Assembly (NCBI GenBank): GCA_018398765.1
Contig: JAHBMJ010004524.1
Location: 38,540-77,882 of the forward strand
DNA: 39,343 bases
Source of the DNA: Chromera velia
Lineage: Eukaryota; Sar; Chromeraceae
Direction: 5' to 3'
Below the pieces are notes generated by a model, which made no database searches, was not told the DNA's origin, and saw only the letters and a program-made list of their open reading frames with translations. Of this stretch, positions 30,223-39,343 are shown in pieces. The translations under genes and the position numbers were made by a program. How positions within the stretch are numbered: position 1 is the first letter of the stretch; every line of letters starts with the position of its first letter.

Positions 30223-30256
30223 CGAGCGAGCGAGCGAGCGAGAGAGAGAGAGAGGG
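30223..30256 (+). repeat. (CGAG)n to (GA)n microsatellite
   Basis: Four to five GAGC/CGAG units change into an uninterrupted GA run. Confidence 0.9.
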
Positions 30257-31759
30257 AGAGAATAGTGCATTGAAAGGAGAGGAAGGGAAGGAGGGGCTTC
30301 ATTCAAAGGAAATAAATGTCCCAACCTCCCTGCCTGCCTGAATGAATGAATGATGCTTGCATCATGATCACTCTCGGTGCAAACCACCAGAAGAAAGGAA
30401 GAAAGAAGGAAAGCATCAAAAAAGAAGGAATGCACGCGAAGAAGTCCTCTCCGAAAAACCGTCTCCCTTTCTTTTTCTTCATTTGGGTCTTTAATTCTCT
30501 TTTCTTCCTCCTTTCCCGGGCTCCTTTTTTCAATCGTGATTGTGACAATCCTACCACCATCCTTCCAACAAACGAACAAACACAGGAAGACAGTCAGAAA
30601 GAGAGCGAAAAGGGGGTCTGTCAGTAATGCATCGATCTGCAACAAAACTCCCGACCCGAGACAGATTCGTAATCGCGGTGCTTGTAGCCAGACACATTTC
30701 ATTCGTTCGCTTCCTCCTCTTCTCCGCTTCCTCCCTGCTGCCCCACTTCTGCCCTTCCTTCGCCTTTGAGTGAGGCCATCCATCCATCCACATCGCCCCT
30801 CCATCCATCCTTCCTTCCTTCAACTTTTGACTTTCGATCCATCATCACACAGTCCCTTGCAAGCCCTTTCTCCCGTCTCGTGTGCGTGCGTTGATGCATG
30901 CACGTTACCATCTGACTCTTTGATTCTTACGCAAGCCCTGCACGAAACGGATTCCTACCACCCGCCCCTTTTTGACAAGCCAGCCGGCCGACCTCCTCAA
31001 TCAAATGACTGGCAGGAAGGAAGGAAGGAAGAAAGGAATCATCCGGTGAGATGCAAATTGAAAGAAAGAAAGTCCGAGGAAGGCAAGAAGAGAAGAAGAT
31101 GTCGATCGATGGAAAGAAACTCCGTTGGGCTGTGCGTGCGTCAATGCAATGTTACTGCTGTCCTTCCTTGTTGCGTGCTGTGTGTGACCGACGAACGTTG
31201 CTGGTTGGTTGTTTTGCAAAGCAGGTTGGATGTTCGTTAGTTCGTTGTTCCGCTGATCGATTCCTGCTCGTGATGGTGCGTACATACATACGAAAGACTC
31301 TTGAGAAGAAGACAGACGATGAAGGAAGGAATTGGGGAGACGCATGTAGCTGGTCAGTGCAGAGGGAGCGTCGGTTTGTTTGAGGGTCTGAAGGAAGCAA
31401 CTGTGCTTGTCGACACGGAAGGAAGAGGGCAGTGAGTGAGTGAGGGAGTCTGACTGATGTCGTTGGTTTCCCTCTCTTTGGGTACGCACGCGCGAACATG
31501 CAAGACAGCAGGGAGATGAAGCGCAGGCAGGGAGGGAGGGAGAGAAACAGTCTCAACCGATGTAGCTGCCAAAGCGCTTCAGAAGAGAGAGACGAAGGAA
31601 GGAAAGGGATAGGAATGCTGCGGTCGGACGACTACGCTCGTTTTGCTTTCGCAGTTGTTCTTTCCTTTTGCCTGAAGTCTTGTGTATCGCTCCAGGTCCC
31701 ACCGTGCGCAGCCCTTTCCCTGATTCCATTCAATGGCTTGATGGAGGAGAGGGGACTGA

Positions 31760-32560
31760 CTGACCATTAGAACTCAGGACAGCTAGGAGTAACCAATGTT
31801 TTGGTAGTTATATTGCTTTGATATTTATTCACATTTTAAAACACTAAAAAGACTTTTTTTTCAGTTTTATTACTGAATAAAACAAAATAACTGGTGTTAC
31901 ATCAAAAAAACACTTGTTATTCATATGAACAACACTTAGTACCACCACCGAGTTACTCCTAACCGTACTGTGTAGCCGGCTTGCATTGAGGTCAGCTAGG
32001 CCGGTGGCTGCACTCATGCAGTCCATTGAGACCCTTTAATGGTTGATACTGATGTGTGTCGATCGACGCTTTTTGATTTGGTTGGCCAAGGTGCGTAAGG
32101 CGATTCTTCGGTCAAATCAGCGGGTCAAACTGAGTCAAACAATTAACGAATTCCACCTCCTAGCCACCTCCACTGTCTAAAGCTCAAACAAGTGTGAGTT
32201 GTTCCACTATGTCATAATCAAACTAACGCCTGCACAGGCTGCACTCGCAAAGCGACACAGACCATGCAGATAAGAGTCATAGGACCATACAATCATGCGC
32301 AATGTTGCTAATACGATTCAAACCAGAATATTACATTATTTCCTGTAGATCGGATAGGATAGGATTTATGTTCCAGGTTGCTCCGCGGTCCACTGCTGGG
32401 CCTCGACTTGCACCGTTGAGAGGTCGCTCAGATACTTACATGCAGATGGAGCGTTTTAAACCAACCCCTCAGGCCTAGGCGTCAAGACCTTTCCAGATGC
32501 GTCAATTAGTTGATCGATTGAGTTTGTCGAACAAAATTAACTAGGCCATATTATAGAGAG
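31760..32560. other. AT-rich block, probable transposon-derived DNA
   Basis: The composition departs from the adjoining GA/CT-rich DNA. A 10-bp inverted repeat (TAGGAGTAAC at 31782-31791 and its complement at 31952-31961) bounds an AT-rich 180-bp core, like a small non-autonomous element. I could not find a target-site duplication. Near 32372-32410 a segment with CCGCGGTCCACTGCTGG resembles one at about 35235-35275. Confidence 0.4.
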
Positions 32561-33235
32561 ATCGTTCGCAAAAGGCTCAAAACACAAAATCGGAGACGAT
32601 CTATAGCATGCGGATTCAAACAGTGCCCTTGTCCCCAGGTTTTTCTGTTCGCCCTCCTCTTTTGCCCGACCAATTTGGTCTAGCATTGCTGCGTACTGGT
32701 GGCTTTCTACTCTGTACATGTTTCTTCCCTTGAAAGATTCTTTATGTCTTTCTGTGAGCTTTTCAGCGTTTGTTCTACAAAGATCACCTGTGAGGGGCGT
32801 GCCCGGGGCTGAGACGTCGGGCTATACATGTGGTGGCGCGAGAGGTGCTGCCGGGGCGTAAGCGCGCATAGTATAGGTACCGAGACTGGCTTGGAGACGG
32901 CTTACCGCCGGGCCATGACAATGGAAAGAGCGCGCACGATCATATCGATTTTAGTGAAGGCTGCTATGGGACGAGGCCAAATAAATCGAGCAGCCTGGTG
33001 CATGAAGTGATCAACAGACTATTTGACTGGCTAGAGTGAACACTGACGCTTCTAGGTCAGACGTACCTTCGGACCATCATATAGCATTGTACTATTCATT
33101 TTACATCACCTGTTCTTTTCCTGCATTCCAGAAAAACCTCATGCTTGCTCGTAGCTCTACAAAGGAACAAATCGATATCACTATCTGCCTCATTCATTAG
33201 CAAATGAAACAGAGCAAGCTTATCGATCTTCTCTT
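32561..33235. other. Unassigned stretch beside the retrotransposon remnant
   Basis: It contains short degenerate frames only. A GC-richer patch (about 32790-33010) with CGCG-rich words differs from both neighbours. It may be the 3' part of the adjoining element or another insertion. No gene is supported. Confidence 0.3.
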
Positions 33236-34970
33236 ATCCGTTTGCTTTTGGTGTTTCATTCAGTCTCTTTGCTCTCCCCTCTGACCAGCCTTGCACAATT
33301 CTGTACAGACACTCTTCTCTTTCCTTAGACATTCCGTTATCATGTGTACTTCATCTTCAACCACTCTCACTCCAAAAAGATCTTGGCAGACAGTGTAGAG
33401 CCTTTTTTCTAGAGGGACTTGCTGTCCCTCCCTCAGAGGGATGCGGCCTACCATCATAGCAAGCCCCTTCATACCTACTCTGAAAGCTGCTCTCCTTCGA
33501 TGCACAGACCAAGAGACAATACCTTGGTAACAGATGGGCGGTCTGCAGAGCTTGCGAGAGTTAACAAGGAGACGAGAAGAGCTTTGTCCATACTTTTGTC
33601 TCTCACATGTTCCTTCCCTAAGTTCCCTTCTTTCGCTCTCCTCCCCCCCAAACAGCCAAAGGTTGAGCCTGTTTCCATTTTAAAATTCAGTCCCGAGGTG
33701 CACGACAGACATGTTTATTTGTCCTTCTAATTTTTTTCTCTCCCCTTTTAACCTCTCTCTAATGTCTGCCTCTATTCTTTCTTTCCACACTGTTTTCATT
33801 CGTTTTTCTGGATTGCTTTATTTCATTCCCCTAAGCTACTCTATTATTTTTGCCGTCCTTTGTGCCGTAGGTTGTCTCCCTGCTGCTACGGGGTCTCTCT
33901 GAATGGAAAACGGATGTCTTCCCACTACAGGAAAAAGGATTCTCACACAGTTACAAAAATAAAGGAAGAAATGATAGGGATGAAGAGAAACTCCTGCCAG
34001 TTCACTGTCTACTCCTTCCTTTATCGTTATTTTTAATGCATGCCACACAGGTGTCCCATTCTTCTTTCTAAAAACCACATCGATCTAGCAAAGAGTACGC
34101 AGGGCAACCAACAACAAAATAGGAACAAAACCCGCTTCAAGCAGGACCGTCTGGGCACTTTCTTTCTTTCTCAAACGCAAAACCCAACAAAAGATCTCTG
34201 CATCCTGTCAAACTTATCTGCTGCTTTTGTAAGACATGCATACACTTCGCATCCATACAACCATACTTCTCTCACTGTCTGTCTGAACCATTCAAAGACA
34301 GTTGCAGGAAGGATCTCCCCAGCAGAAGCGATCTTTCCCTAGATCTTTCCCTTCAGTATATTCATCGCTTTCTTTGCCTTGCTTTTAAATTGTCTTTCTT
34401 CTATCATGGCTGTCAGAGAACAGTTTTTGTCGAGCAGCAGACCAAAGAAAGATTGTGAGTCAGCTTATGGTAAAGGCTTTCCACCAAGAGAGAAACTGTG
34501 CTCGTTCTGTCTGTAGGCAGTTCCCATTTCCTCTCCCCTTCCCCTACTACCCAATCTCTCTATCTGACCTCGAAGCAGGAAGAGCATCCAGGCAGATTTG
34601 TCAGAGATGGGAAGTTCTCTGATCTATGTATACGTATCTACTGTGGTAAGAAGTCTACACAGGAGAATCGCACCGAGGGCTTTGATATACATATCATTTG
34701 AGTACACTAGCTGAGTACTGTCCTGCAGGGAAAGGACGAGAGACTTCTCCCCCGTCTGGGCTGAGAGGGATGATCAGTCCATTTCCCCTCCCTCCCACAA
34801 TTCTTCTAAGTTCGTCTTCTAGATCATTTGTGTACGAAGAGAAGATTGATGCCCCCCCTAGCCCTCCTTGCTTTGAGCTTTTCTTCTCTCTAAACCAACC
34901 CTTCGACCCCATATATATATAGCAGTTAGTGTTGCACAATAGTCTAGGGCTTCGCGGTCCCGAACACAAT
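33236..34970 (-). mobile_element. Decayed non-LTR (LINE-like) retrotransposon, reverse-transcriptase C-terminal half
   Basis: Read on the minus strand, fragments in changing frames follow the order expected of LINE ORF2. A KQG...SIFSSYTNDLEDELRR segment (about 34880-34800) matches the LF-LYxNDL motif. Next is a degenerate catalytic box region (about 34735-34715), then FGLLLDKN (about 34440) and an EWFRQTVREVWLYGCEVYA thumb-type segment (about 34290-34230). The last piece is a C-terminal TVCQDLFGVRVVEDEVHMITEC knuckle (about 33390-33320). Several stops and frameshifts interrupt it, so it is inactive. Those motifs are known for reverse transcriptases of non-LTR elements; the clade cannot be decided by eye. 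Confidence 0.8.
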
Positions 34971-35414
34971 ATAATCCTGTATTCCTCTAGGGACTCGTCA
35001 CTGTGATTGTAGCCCTATTGGACTAGCCATATAGTATCTATTAGGTCATTAGCTAGGTTTAGAGCTAGGTTATTAGCAGGATTTTTATAATTTTCAATTA
35101 AATTTTAACTTCAAGTTGACTGTAGTTTGAGTCGTGACGTAAGCTTCATTTCAAAAAAAAAATTAGGCAGTAATTAATCATCTTTCATAGAAATTGTTTA
35201 AATAATATAATAACATAACATAGCATTGATATTCCGGGTTTTGCCCGCGGCCCACTGCCGGAGGTCGGCAAGAGTATGCAATAGTTCTGACAAGACTCAC
35301 AAGAGATGGACATAGCGGCTAATAGGCTAATAGCGGGAAGCCCTAGCGCAGAACCAATCAATCAATCAATTCTTAATATTACAAGTATTAAGCATATAAA
35401 ATATTGCTGCATAT
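34971..35414. other. AT-rich flank of the retrotransposon remnant
   Basis: AT-rich DNA with TTAGGTTATTAG-like words and no open frame. A GC-rich segment (about 35235-35275, CCGCGGCCCACTGCCGG) resembles that at about 32372-32410. It ends in (AATC)n at about 35356-35369, next to the polypurine tract. Confidence 0.4.
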
Positions 35415-35768
35415 AAGGAAGGAAGGAAGGAAGGAAAAAAGGAAGGAACGAAGGAAGGAAGGCTAGAAGGAAGGAAGGAAGGAAGGAAGAAGGCAGAAGA
35501 GAAGGAGAGACGAAAGAAGACAAAAAAAGGAAGGTAGGGAGGGACGAACAAGAGACGGTAGGAAGGAACGGAGGAAACCAGGAGAAAAGGATGCAAAGAA
35601 CAAATAGAGTTCGGAAGGAAGAAATAAAAAAAAAGAAAGGGATAAAGAGAGTAGGGAAGGAAAAAAGGAAGGAAGGAAGGGAGGAAGGGAGCAGAAGGGA
35701 AAGTTGGAAAGAACAAAGGAACGAACGAAGGGAGGAAAAAAGCGGCGAAGGAAGGAAGAAAGGAAACA
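35415..35768 (+). repeat. Polypurine tract, (AAGG)n-rich, about 350 bp
   Basis: The plus strand is almost entirely A and G, beginning with (GGAA)n runs at 35415-35437, 35450-35460 and 35469-35490. Only scattered pyrimidines interrupt it. Both antisense frames are open over much of it purely because of composition. Confidence 0.9.
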
Positions 35769-35770
35769 TC

Positions 35771-36765
35771 TTTTATTCTGATATCACATGTTTTTTAATT
35801 TGCGAAAGTGTCTGCATGCATACACATACACATGCATGAATTGAGTCACTGTTTCCGCTCCCCCTCCTCCTCCCCCTCCCAACACCATCGCAAAGACCAA
35901 CCAACGACACCTCATTGCAAAGACCAACCAACGACACCTGATTGCAATGAGGACAGGGAAGGTAGACAGAATTGGTCTTGTGCCAGTTGATTCTTTTCTT
36001 TGAAGAGAATTAACTTAAAACAGAGAGAAGAGAAGATAGACACGCACAGATCGACTCGCTGCTTCCTCCTCCTCCCCCGCCCCCGTGTGTCTCCATTCTC
36101 TTCTCTCATCAGTCCACGTCTCTTTTCTCTCCCTCTTCTGCTTTTCCTCTTTGGCTTCAATACGAGACAGACGCAAAGCCGGAAGGAAGACCCCAAAAAC
36201 GGCAGCAGTGTCCAAGGGGACAGACACCAGCAGAAGAGGATCAAAAGGACAAACAAGGAGCTTCCGCAACCCCCTCCTCCCGATTGGAGAACAAAACATG
36301 CATGCAACTCCTCTTTCTTCGCTCCCACACCTCCTGACTGATTCCCTCTCTCTTTTCTTTCCATCGCCCCTCATTCTATACGGCCAACCTTCCTTCCGGT
36401 CCCCTCACACAGAAGTGTGAAAGAAGAGAAGACATGCAGAAGAGGCAAGGAAAAGGAAAGGAAATCCAGAAAAGGAGAGAAATCACGAATCCGACCAAGG
36501 AAGCACAGAGGGACAGGAGAGAACAGATCGATCGACCCATCGGACCCATCCATCAATCCCCGTACCGCCCTCCCCCCCTCTTTGAAGAATCGACACACAG
36601 ACCCCCCGATGGACCACCGCACAAACGGCAGCAGCTCGAGACCTTCGACTCCCTTTGCCCTTTTCCTAAAAGATCCACCCCCACTCTCACGCTCCATGAA
36701 CAAAAATAGAAAAAACACTCATCCCTACCCACCCAGAGACAACAAAAAGCCCTCCCCACCCCTCC
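35771..36765. other. 3' flank of the delta-COP gene
   Basis: No further coding sequence is supported. A 27-bp tandem repeat (first copy from about 35890, second from 35917, unit GCAAAGACCAACCAACGACA plus seven bases) and two TGCATGCA copies (35813-35820 and 36299-36306) are present. Part of it should be the 3' untranslated region of the minus-strand gene. Confidence 0.45.
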
Positions 36766-38328
36766 CTAACCGTCTCCCAACGAATACTCCACCGACGCCT
36801 TCTCGTCAATGGCACAGTTGATGGCGTCCCCTGTCTCCATATGGTGGCACTCTAAGATTTTCAGAGCGCACACCAACTTCTGCGTTCGGCCCTCCACTCT
36901 GATGGGCATCAGACTCGAGGCGTCTGTTTTGGCCTTAAATTCAAACGACCCCGACCCTACTGTCCCTCCAATGGAGTCCAACCTCCAAATGATCGCACCC
37001 CCCGTATACTCTGCTGAGCCGAAATCGGGATCAGTGATCATGGGGGGAACCTTTGTGGGACAGGGAATGCTGATGCAGACGTCAGAGACTGTGACGTCCT
37101 TCTTGAGAACTTCAAACTCAAGGACGACTTCAGTGCCGTCGGAGGTGGGAGACGGCCAGCAGTTGAAGGAAATCGGGAGCAGAGACTCATCAGAGCCTGT
37201 GGATTTGTACTTCAACAGCGCGGCAGGGGTGTTGGGGCGGAAGGCACGGGACGTGTCTCTGACCTCCAACACCCCGTTCGCGTAGGACTGTTTGTTCAAA
37301 TTCGGATGCACTTTATACTTAAAGCGCTTATCTTCTGGGGTGATTTTGAAGGCAGCAAGTCCTGCCTTGTTGACATCAAGGACTTTCACCTCCAGTGCCC
37401 CCTCCACCGTCACCTCTTCCACCCCCCCCTCTGAACTGAGCTTTGCGATCAGTTTCTCTTCTATTGTCACACACACAGGCTCCTGAAGAGGATTCACACG
37501 GGTGGTCTCAACCACCTCTTCCTCCACTGCCCCTGCCGCAGCCGCACCCCCCCCAATTTTGCCCACCTCTGTACGGAGGGCGTCCAGAGTGGAATCTGTG
37601 GCCTTTGCCTTGCCCAGTTTGAGGCCTTTGGTGGGGGCTTTGACGTTGATGGGACTGGGCTCGTGCACAGGGGATGGGTCGCGTTTGTCGACGGATTCGG
37701 GCACGGGGATACTGGGTGTGTCGGGGACAGACTGCTTGGCTGAACCGGAGAAGGAAGTTAGAGCAGCTAGTGCCCCCTTTCCTGGACCCCCCCCTTCGGC
37801 TTTTTGCATCATAGCCCTCTGTTTTGCTAGCTCCATCTGTTTTCTCTTGGCCTTTTCTTTCGCGTCTCCGATTTTGTTCTGTTCGATCAAATTGGAAATC
37901 ATCTCTTCGTGCGAGTCCATCTCGCAGTAGGTCTTGATCTGTGCGAGAGTGACGGACTCCCGATAACCAAAGGAAATGACCTCATCGAGGGCGAAAACAA
38001 TGTCAAAAGCGTGTTTGCACACACTCTCTTCATTGACTGTGACTTGGCAGGAATCTTGTACGATGTTCGAAATCAGACGGAGGGTGGAGAGGTCTTCCAA
38101 AATATTGGATTGTTTGTTCGTGATCAACAGAAGGTAAAGAGACTCAATCGGCTGGTAGACATATCTCACACTCTCCGTCTCGATGTAAGTGTGGTCCTTT
38201 CCTCCCGAGTCGAGAAGCTTCGAGAACGCAGACAAAAGACCTTCAACGCGAAGTTTTGAAATTTCAACAAACTGCCGTGCAAGCAGCGTCTTGTTTTTGT
38301 TGAGAATTGCTGCTGATATGACCACCAT
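36766..38328 (-). CDS. ARCN1: Coatomer subunit delta (delta-COP), complete, single exon, 520 aa
   Basis: The frame runs from ATG 38328 to TAG 36766-36768 without interruption. The N-terminus MVVISAAILNKNKTLLARQF begins the longin domain (about 1-135), containing YIETESVRYVYQP and LYLLLITNKQSNILEDL, hallmarks of delta-COP. A linker follows, with the helical EKAKRKQMELAKQRAMMQKA segment. The mu-homology domain spans about 275-515 (KVHPNLNKQSYANGVLEVRD; ISFNCWPS; GAIIWRLDSIGG). The length is close to the usual 510-550. Known role: delta-COP is part of the COPI coat of Golgi-derived vesicles and binds Arf-linked adaptor surfaces and cargo signals. The absence of introns contrasts with the other genes here. 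No retro-insertion signs such as a poly(A) tail were identified. Confidence 0.97.
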   Translation of the reverse strand: MVVISAAILNKNKTLLARQFVEISKLRVEGLLSAFSKLLDSGGKDHTYIETESVRYVYQPIESLYLLLITNKQSNILEDLSTLRLISNIVQDSCQVTVNEESVCKHAFDIVFALDEVISFGYRESVTLAQIKTYCEMDSHEEMISNLIEQNKIGDAKEKAKRKQMELAKQRAMMQKAEGGGPGKGALAALTSFSGSAKQSVPDTPSIPVPESVDKRDPSPVHEPSPINVKAPTKGLKLGKAKATDSTLDALRTEVGKIGGGAAAAGAVEEEVVETTRVNPLQEPVCVTIEEKLIAKLSSEGGVEEVTVEGALEVKVLDVNKAGLAAFKITPEDKRFKYKVHPNLNKQSYANGVLEVRDTSRAFRPNTPAALLKYKSTGSDESLLPISFNCWPSPTSDGTEVVLEFEVLKKDVTVSDVCISIPCPTKVPPMITDPDFGSAEYTGGAIIWRLDSIGGTVGSGSFEFKAKTDASSLMPIRVEGRTQKLVCALKILECHHMETGDAINCAIDEKASVEYSLGDG

Positions 38329-38750
38329 TTCGTTTCACAAAGCAACGGAGGGAACGACGAAACAGAGTCAACAGACGTACCGAAAGAAGGGCGGAAACAT
38401 CGATCAATCTTTTGCCGGAAGGCGAAGGACAAAAACGACTACCGGCAGACGACAGCTCTCAGTCGGAGCAATTGAGGAGCGTGTGCGTGAAGAGAACAAA
38501 TCAGTGTGTGGAAGCTAGTTCAGGGCTGAACTGATCATGAACTGATCTGATCTGCGAAACTTTTTGTGGACTGGCCGACTAGCTTGCGTGCATGACAACA
38601 CTCAGTCACGTTCAGTCACTCATTAAAAAGTTTGACTTCGCCCCGCCCGGCGGGCGCGGGCCGCGGGCGGCAACATACCGGCCCGCGCGTCCCCGCCGGC
38701 CGGCAGGCCACATATAAAAGCGGGCTTTTATCCCTTAAATTTTTCCAGCC

Positions 38751-38793
38751 GCTGCTGCATGTTAACAGTTTACTGTTGTGCATTGCAGGCAGC
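38751..38793 (+). repeat. Imperfect hairpin
   Basis: An imperfect inverted repeat: GCTGCTGCATG...AACAGT pairs with ACTGTT...TGCAGGCAGC around a TT loop. Its core AACAGTTTACTGTT is a perfect palindrome with a 2-base spacer. A further short palindrome (ATAAAAGC-GG-GCTTTTAT) lies at about 38713-38730. Confidence 0.6.
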
Positions 38794-39234
38794 ATGCATA
38801 CCTTCCTTCCTTCCTTTTTTCCTTTCTTCTTTCCTTCAAAATCCTTCTTTAATTCATTTCTTCCCTCCTTCCTTCTTTTTGCTTGCTTTTTCCTTTCTTT
38901 CTTTCCTACGGAGAGGCGTCTGAAGAGCGTTTTGGGTACTATTTGATCATATTTGCGCGTATCGATCCGCGCTAATCTGTGCTAAGCCGTGAAAGCTTGG
39001 TTACCATAAAACGATTTTCTACTACTTTCTAATACTTTCTGATTAAGCTTGTGTGTCTTCGTGTTCCTTCATGTTTGTTCGTTTTTATAAGCATTCTAAA
39101 ACTTTGATGGCGGGCTGGGTGTGGGGGGGCGGTATGTGTGGGGGGGCGTCTAGGGGCGTCGCAGGCCGGGCCGGGGGCGTCGACGTCGCGTGGGGTATGC
39201 AGCGAAGGGTGCGCCGCCGCGGCCGCGAGCTGAA

Positions 39235-39261
39235 GAGCCCCGCGGCGCAGCCGCGGGGCTC
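39235..39261 (+). repeat. Perfect 11-bp GC hairpin
   Basis: GAGCCCCGCGG (39235-39245), loop CGCAG, CCGCGGGGCTC (39251-39261). It sits in CpG-rich DNA and is followed by CAAAATCCCC. It may be part of a repeated element; its function is unknown. Confidence 0.8.
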
Positions 39262-39343
39262 AAAATCCCCAAAATGACGGCCGCGCGCGTTGGCGCTCGA
39301 GCGGGGCCGCGCGGAAGACGCGGGTTTTGAGGGCTTTTATACC

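Larger units (their letters stand above)
24772..31760. other. Gene-poor, microsatellite-rich intergenic region
   Basis: About 7 kb contain no open frame with recognisable protein content on either strand. Purine-rich and pyrimidine-rich tracts alternate, so long open frames arise trivially and encode Lys/Glu/Arg or Phe/Ser/Leu runs. Distinct simple repeats: (GAA)n at about 25987-26007, (GGAT)n at about 26584-26608, a T-run at about 27575-27589, (CTGC)n at about 29121-29148, and (CGAG)n/(GA)n at about 30223-30255. Confidence 0.55.
38329..39343. other. Upstream region of delta-COP and GC-rich end of the window
   Basis: The first 250 bp should contain the delta-COP promoter. From about 38636 composition becomes CpG- and GC-rich (38640-38710 and 39100-39343), interrupted by a polypyrimidine tract (about 38800-38910) and an AT-rich piece. 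No open frame with recognisable protein content is seen. Confidence 0.45.

Noticed and set aside
24772-31760. Many short open frames on both strands
   Set aside because: Their sequences are biased runs of Lys/Glu/Arg or Phe/Ser/Leu caused by purine or pyrimidine tracts. None shows a domain or a credible exon structure.
31782-31961. Possible miniature inverted-repeat element
   Set aside because: The 10-bp inverted repeat is real, but no target-site duplication was found, so I kept it as a note and did not call a mobile element.
35362-35769. Minus-strand open frames of 116-135 codons rich in Phe, Leu, Pro, Ser
   Set aside because: They are open only because the strand is a near-pure pyrimidine tract without stop codons.

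Overview
The window looks like nuclear DNA of a protist with frequent spliceosomal introns. My best guess is an alveolate of the chromerid type (Chromera-like); this is inference. The support is: GT-AG introns of 69-574 nt; a very large EGF/lectin/He_PIG-type transmembrane protein; a protist-type 'HPDPEG...GWTxFE' plus leucine-rich-repeat protein; intergenic DNA dominated by tetranucleotide microsatellites; and many copies of the palindrome TGCATGCA, a motif known as an ApiAP2-type site in apicomplexans. No bacterial gene organisation is visible.

Layout. (1) 1-572, minus strand: the first two exons of a mitochondrial carrier resembling uncoupling protein, cut by the window edge. (2) 573-1324: a divergent intergenic spacer. 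(3) 1325-3491, plus strand: a two-exon RRM RNA-binding protein. (4) 3492-11486: about 8 kb without a convincing gene. It holds microsatellites, short tandem duplications, one diverged dispersed duplication, and an AT-rich island at about 9220-10140. (5) 22260-11487, minus strand: an eight-exon gene for a predicted 2867-residue type I membrane protein. All splice phases agree. Its parts are a signal peptide, a lectin-like region, about ten EGF modules, a disordered insert, He_PIG/Ig-like modules, one membrane span and a cytoplasmic tail of about 700 residues. (6) 22899-24771, plus strand, head-to-head with (5) across 638 bp: a two-exon protein of 528 residues with a TIR/HET-like N-terminal module, leucine-rich repeats and a C-terminal CALM box, a candidate prenylation signal. 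(7) 24772-31760: about 7 kb of microsatellite-rich DNA with no supported gene. (8) 31760-35400: an AT-rich, transposon-derived block with a decayed minus-strand non-LTR retrotransposon reverse transcriptase. (9) 35415-35768: a polypurine tract. (10) 38328-36766, minus strand: an intact, apparently intronless delta subunit of coatomer (delta-COP). (11) 38330-39343: spacer with unusually GC-rich, hairpin-forming DNA near the end.

The carrier, the RRM protein and delta-COP are housekeeping-type genes. The most unusual locus is the divergent pair at 11487-24771. One partner would be a giant surface receptor-like protein. The other would be an intracellular, probably lipid-anchored protein with an architecture that recalls innate-immune or signalling proteins. 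Whether the two work together is a hypothesis based only on shared promoter space and predicted location.

Gene models were built by hand from reading frames, splice signals and domain continuity. Exon boundaries inside the two multi-exon genes at 11487-24771 are well supported by phase. Untranslated regions, promoters and poly(A) sites are mostly not determinable from sequence alone.
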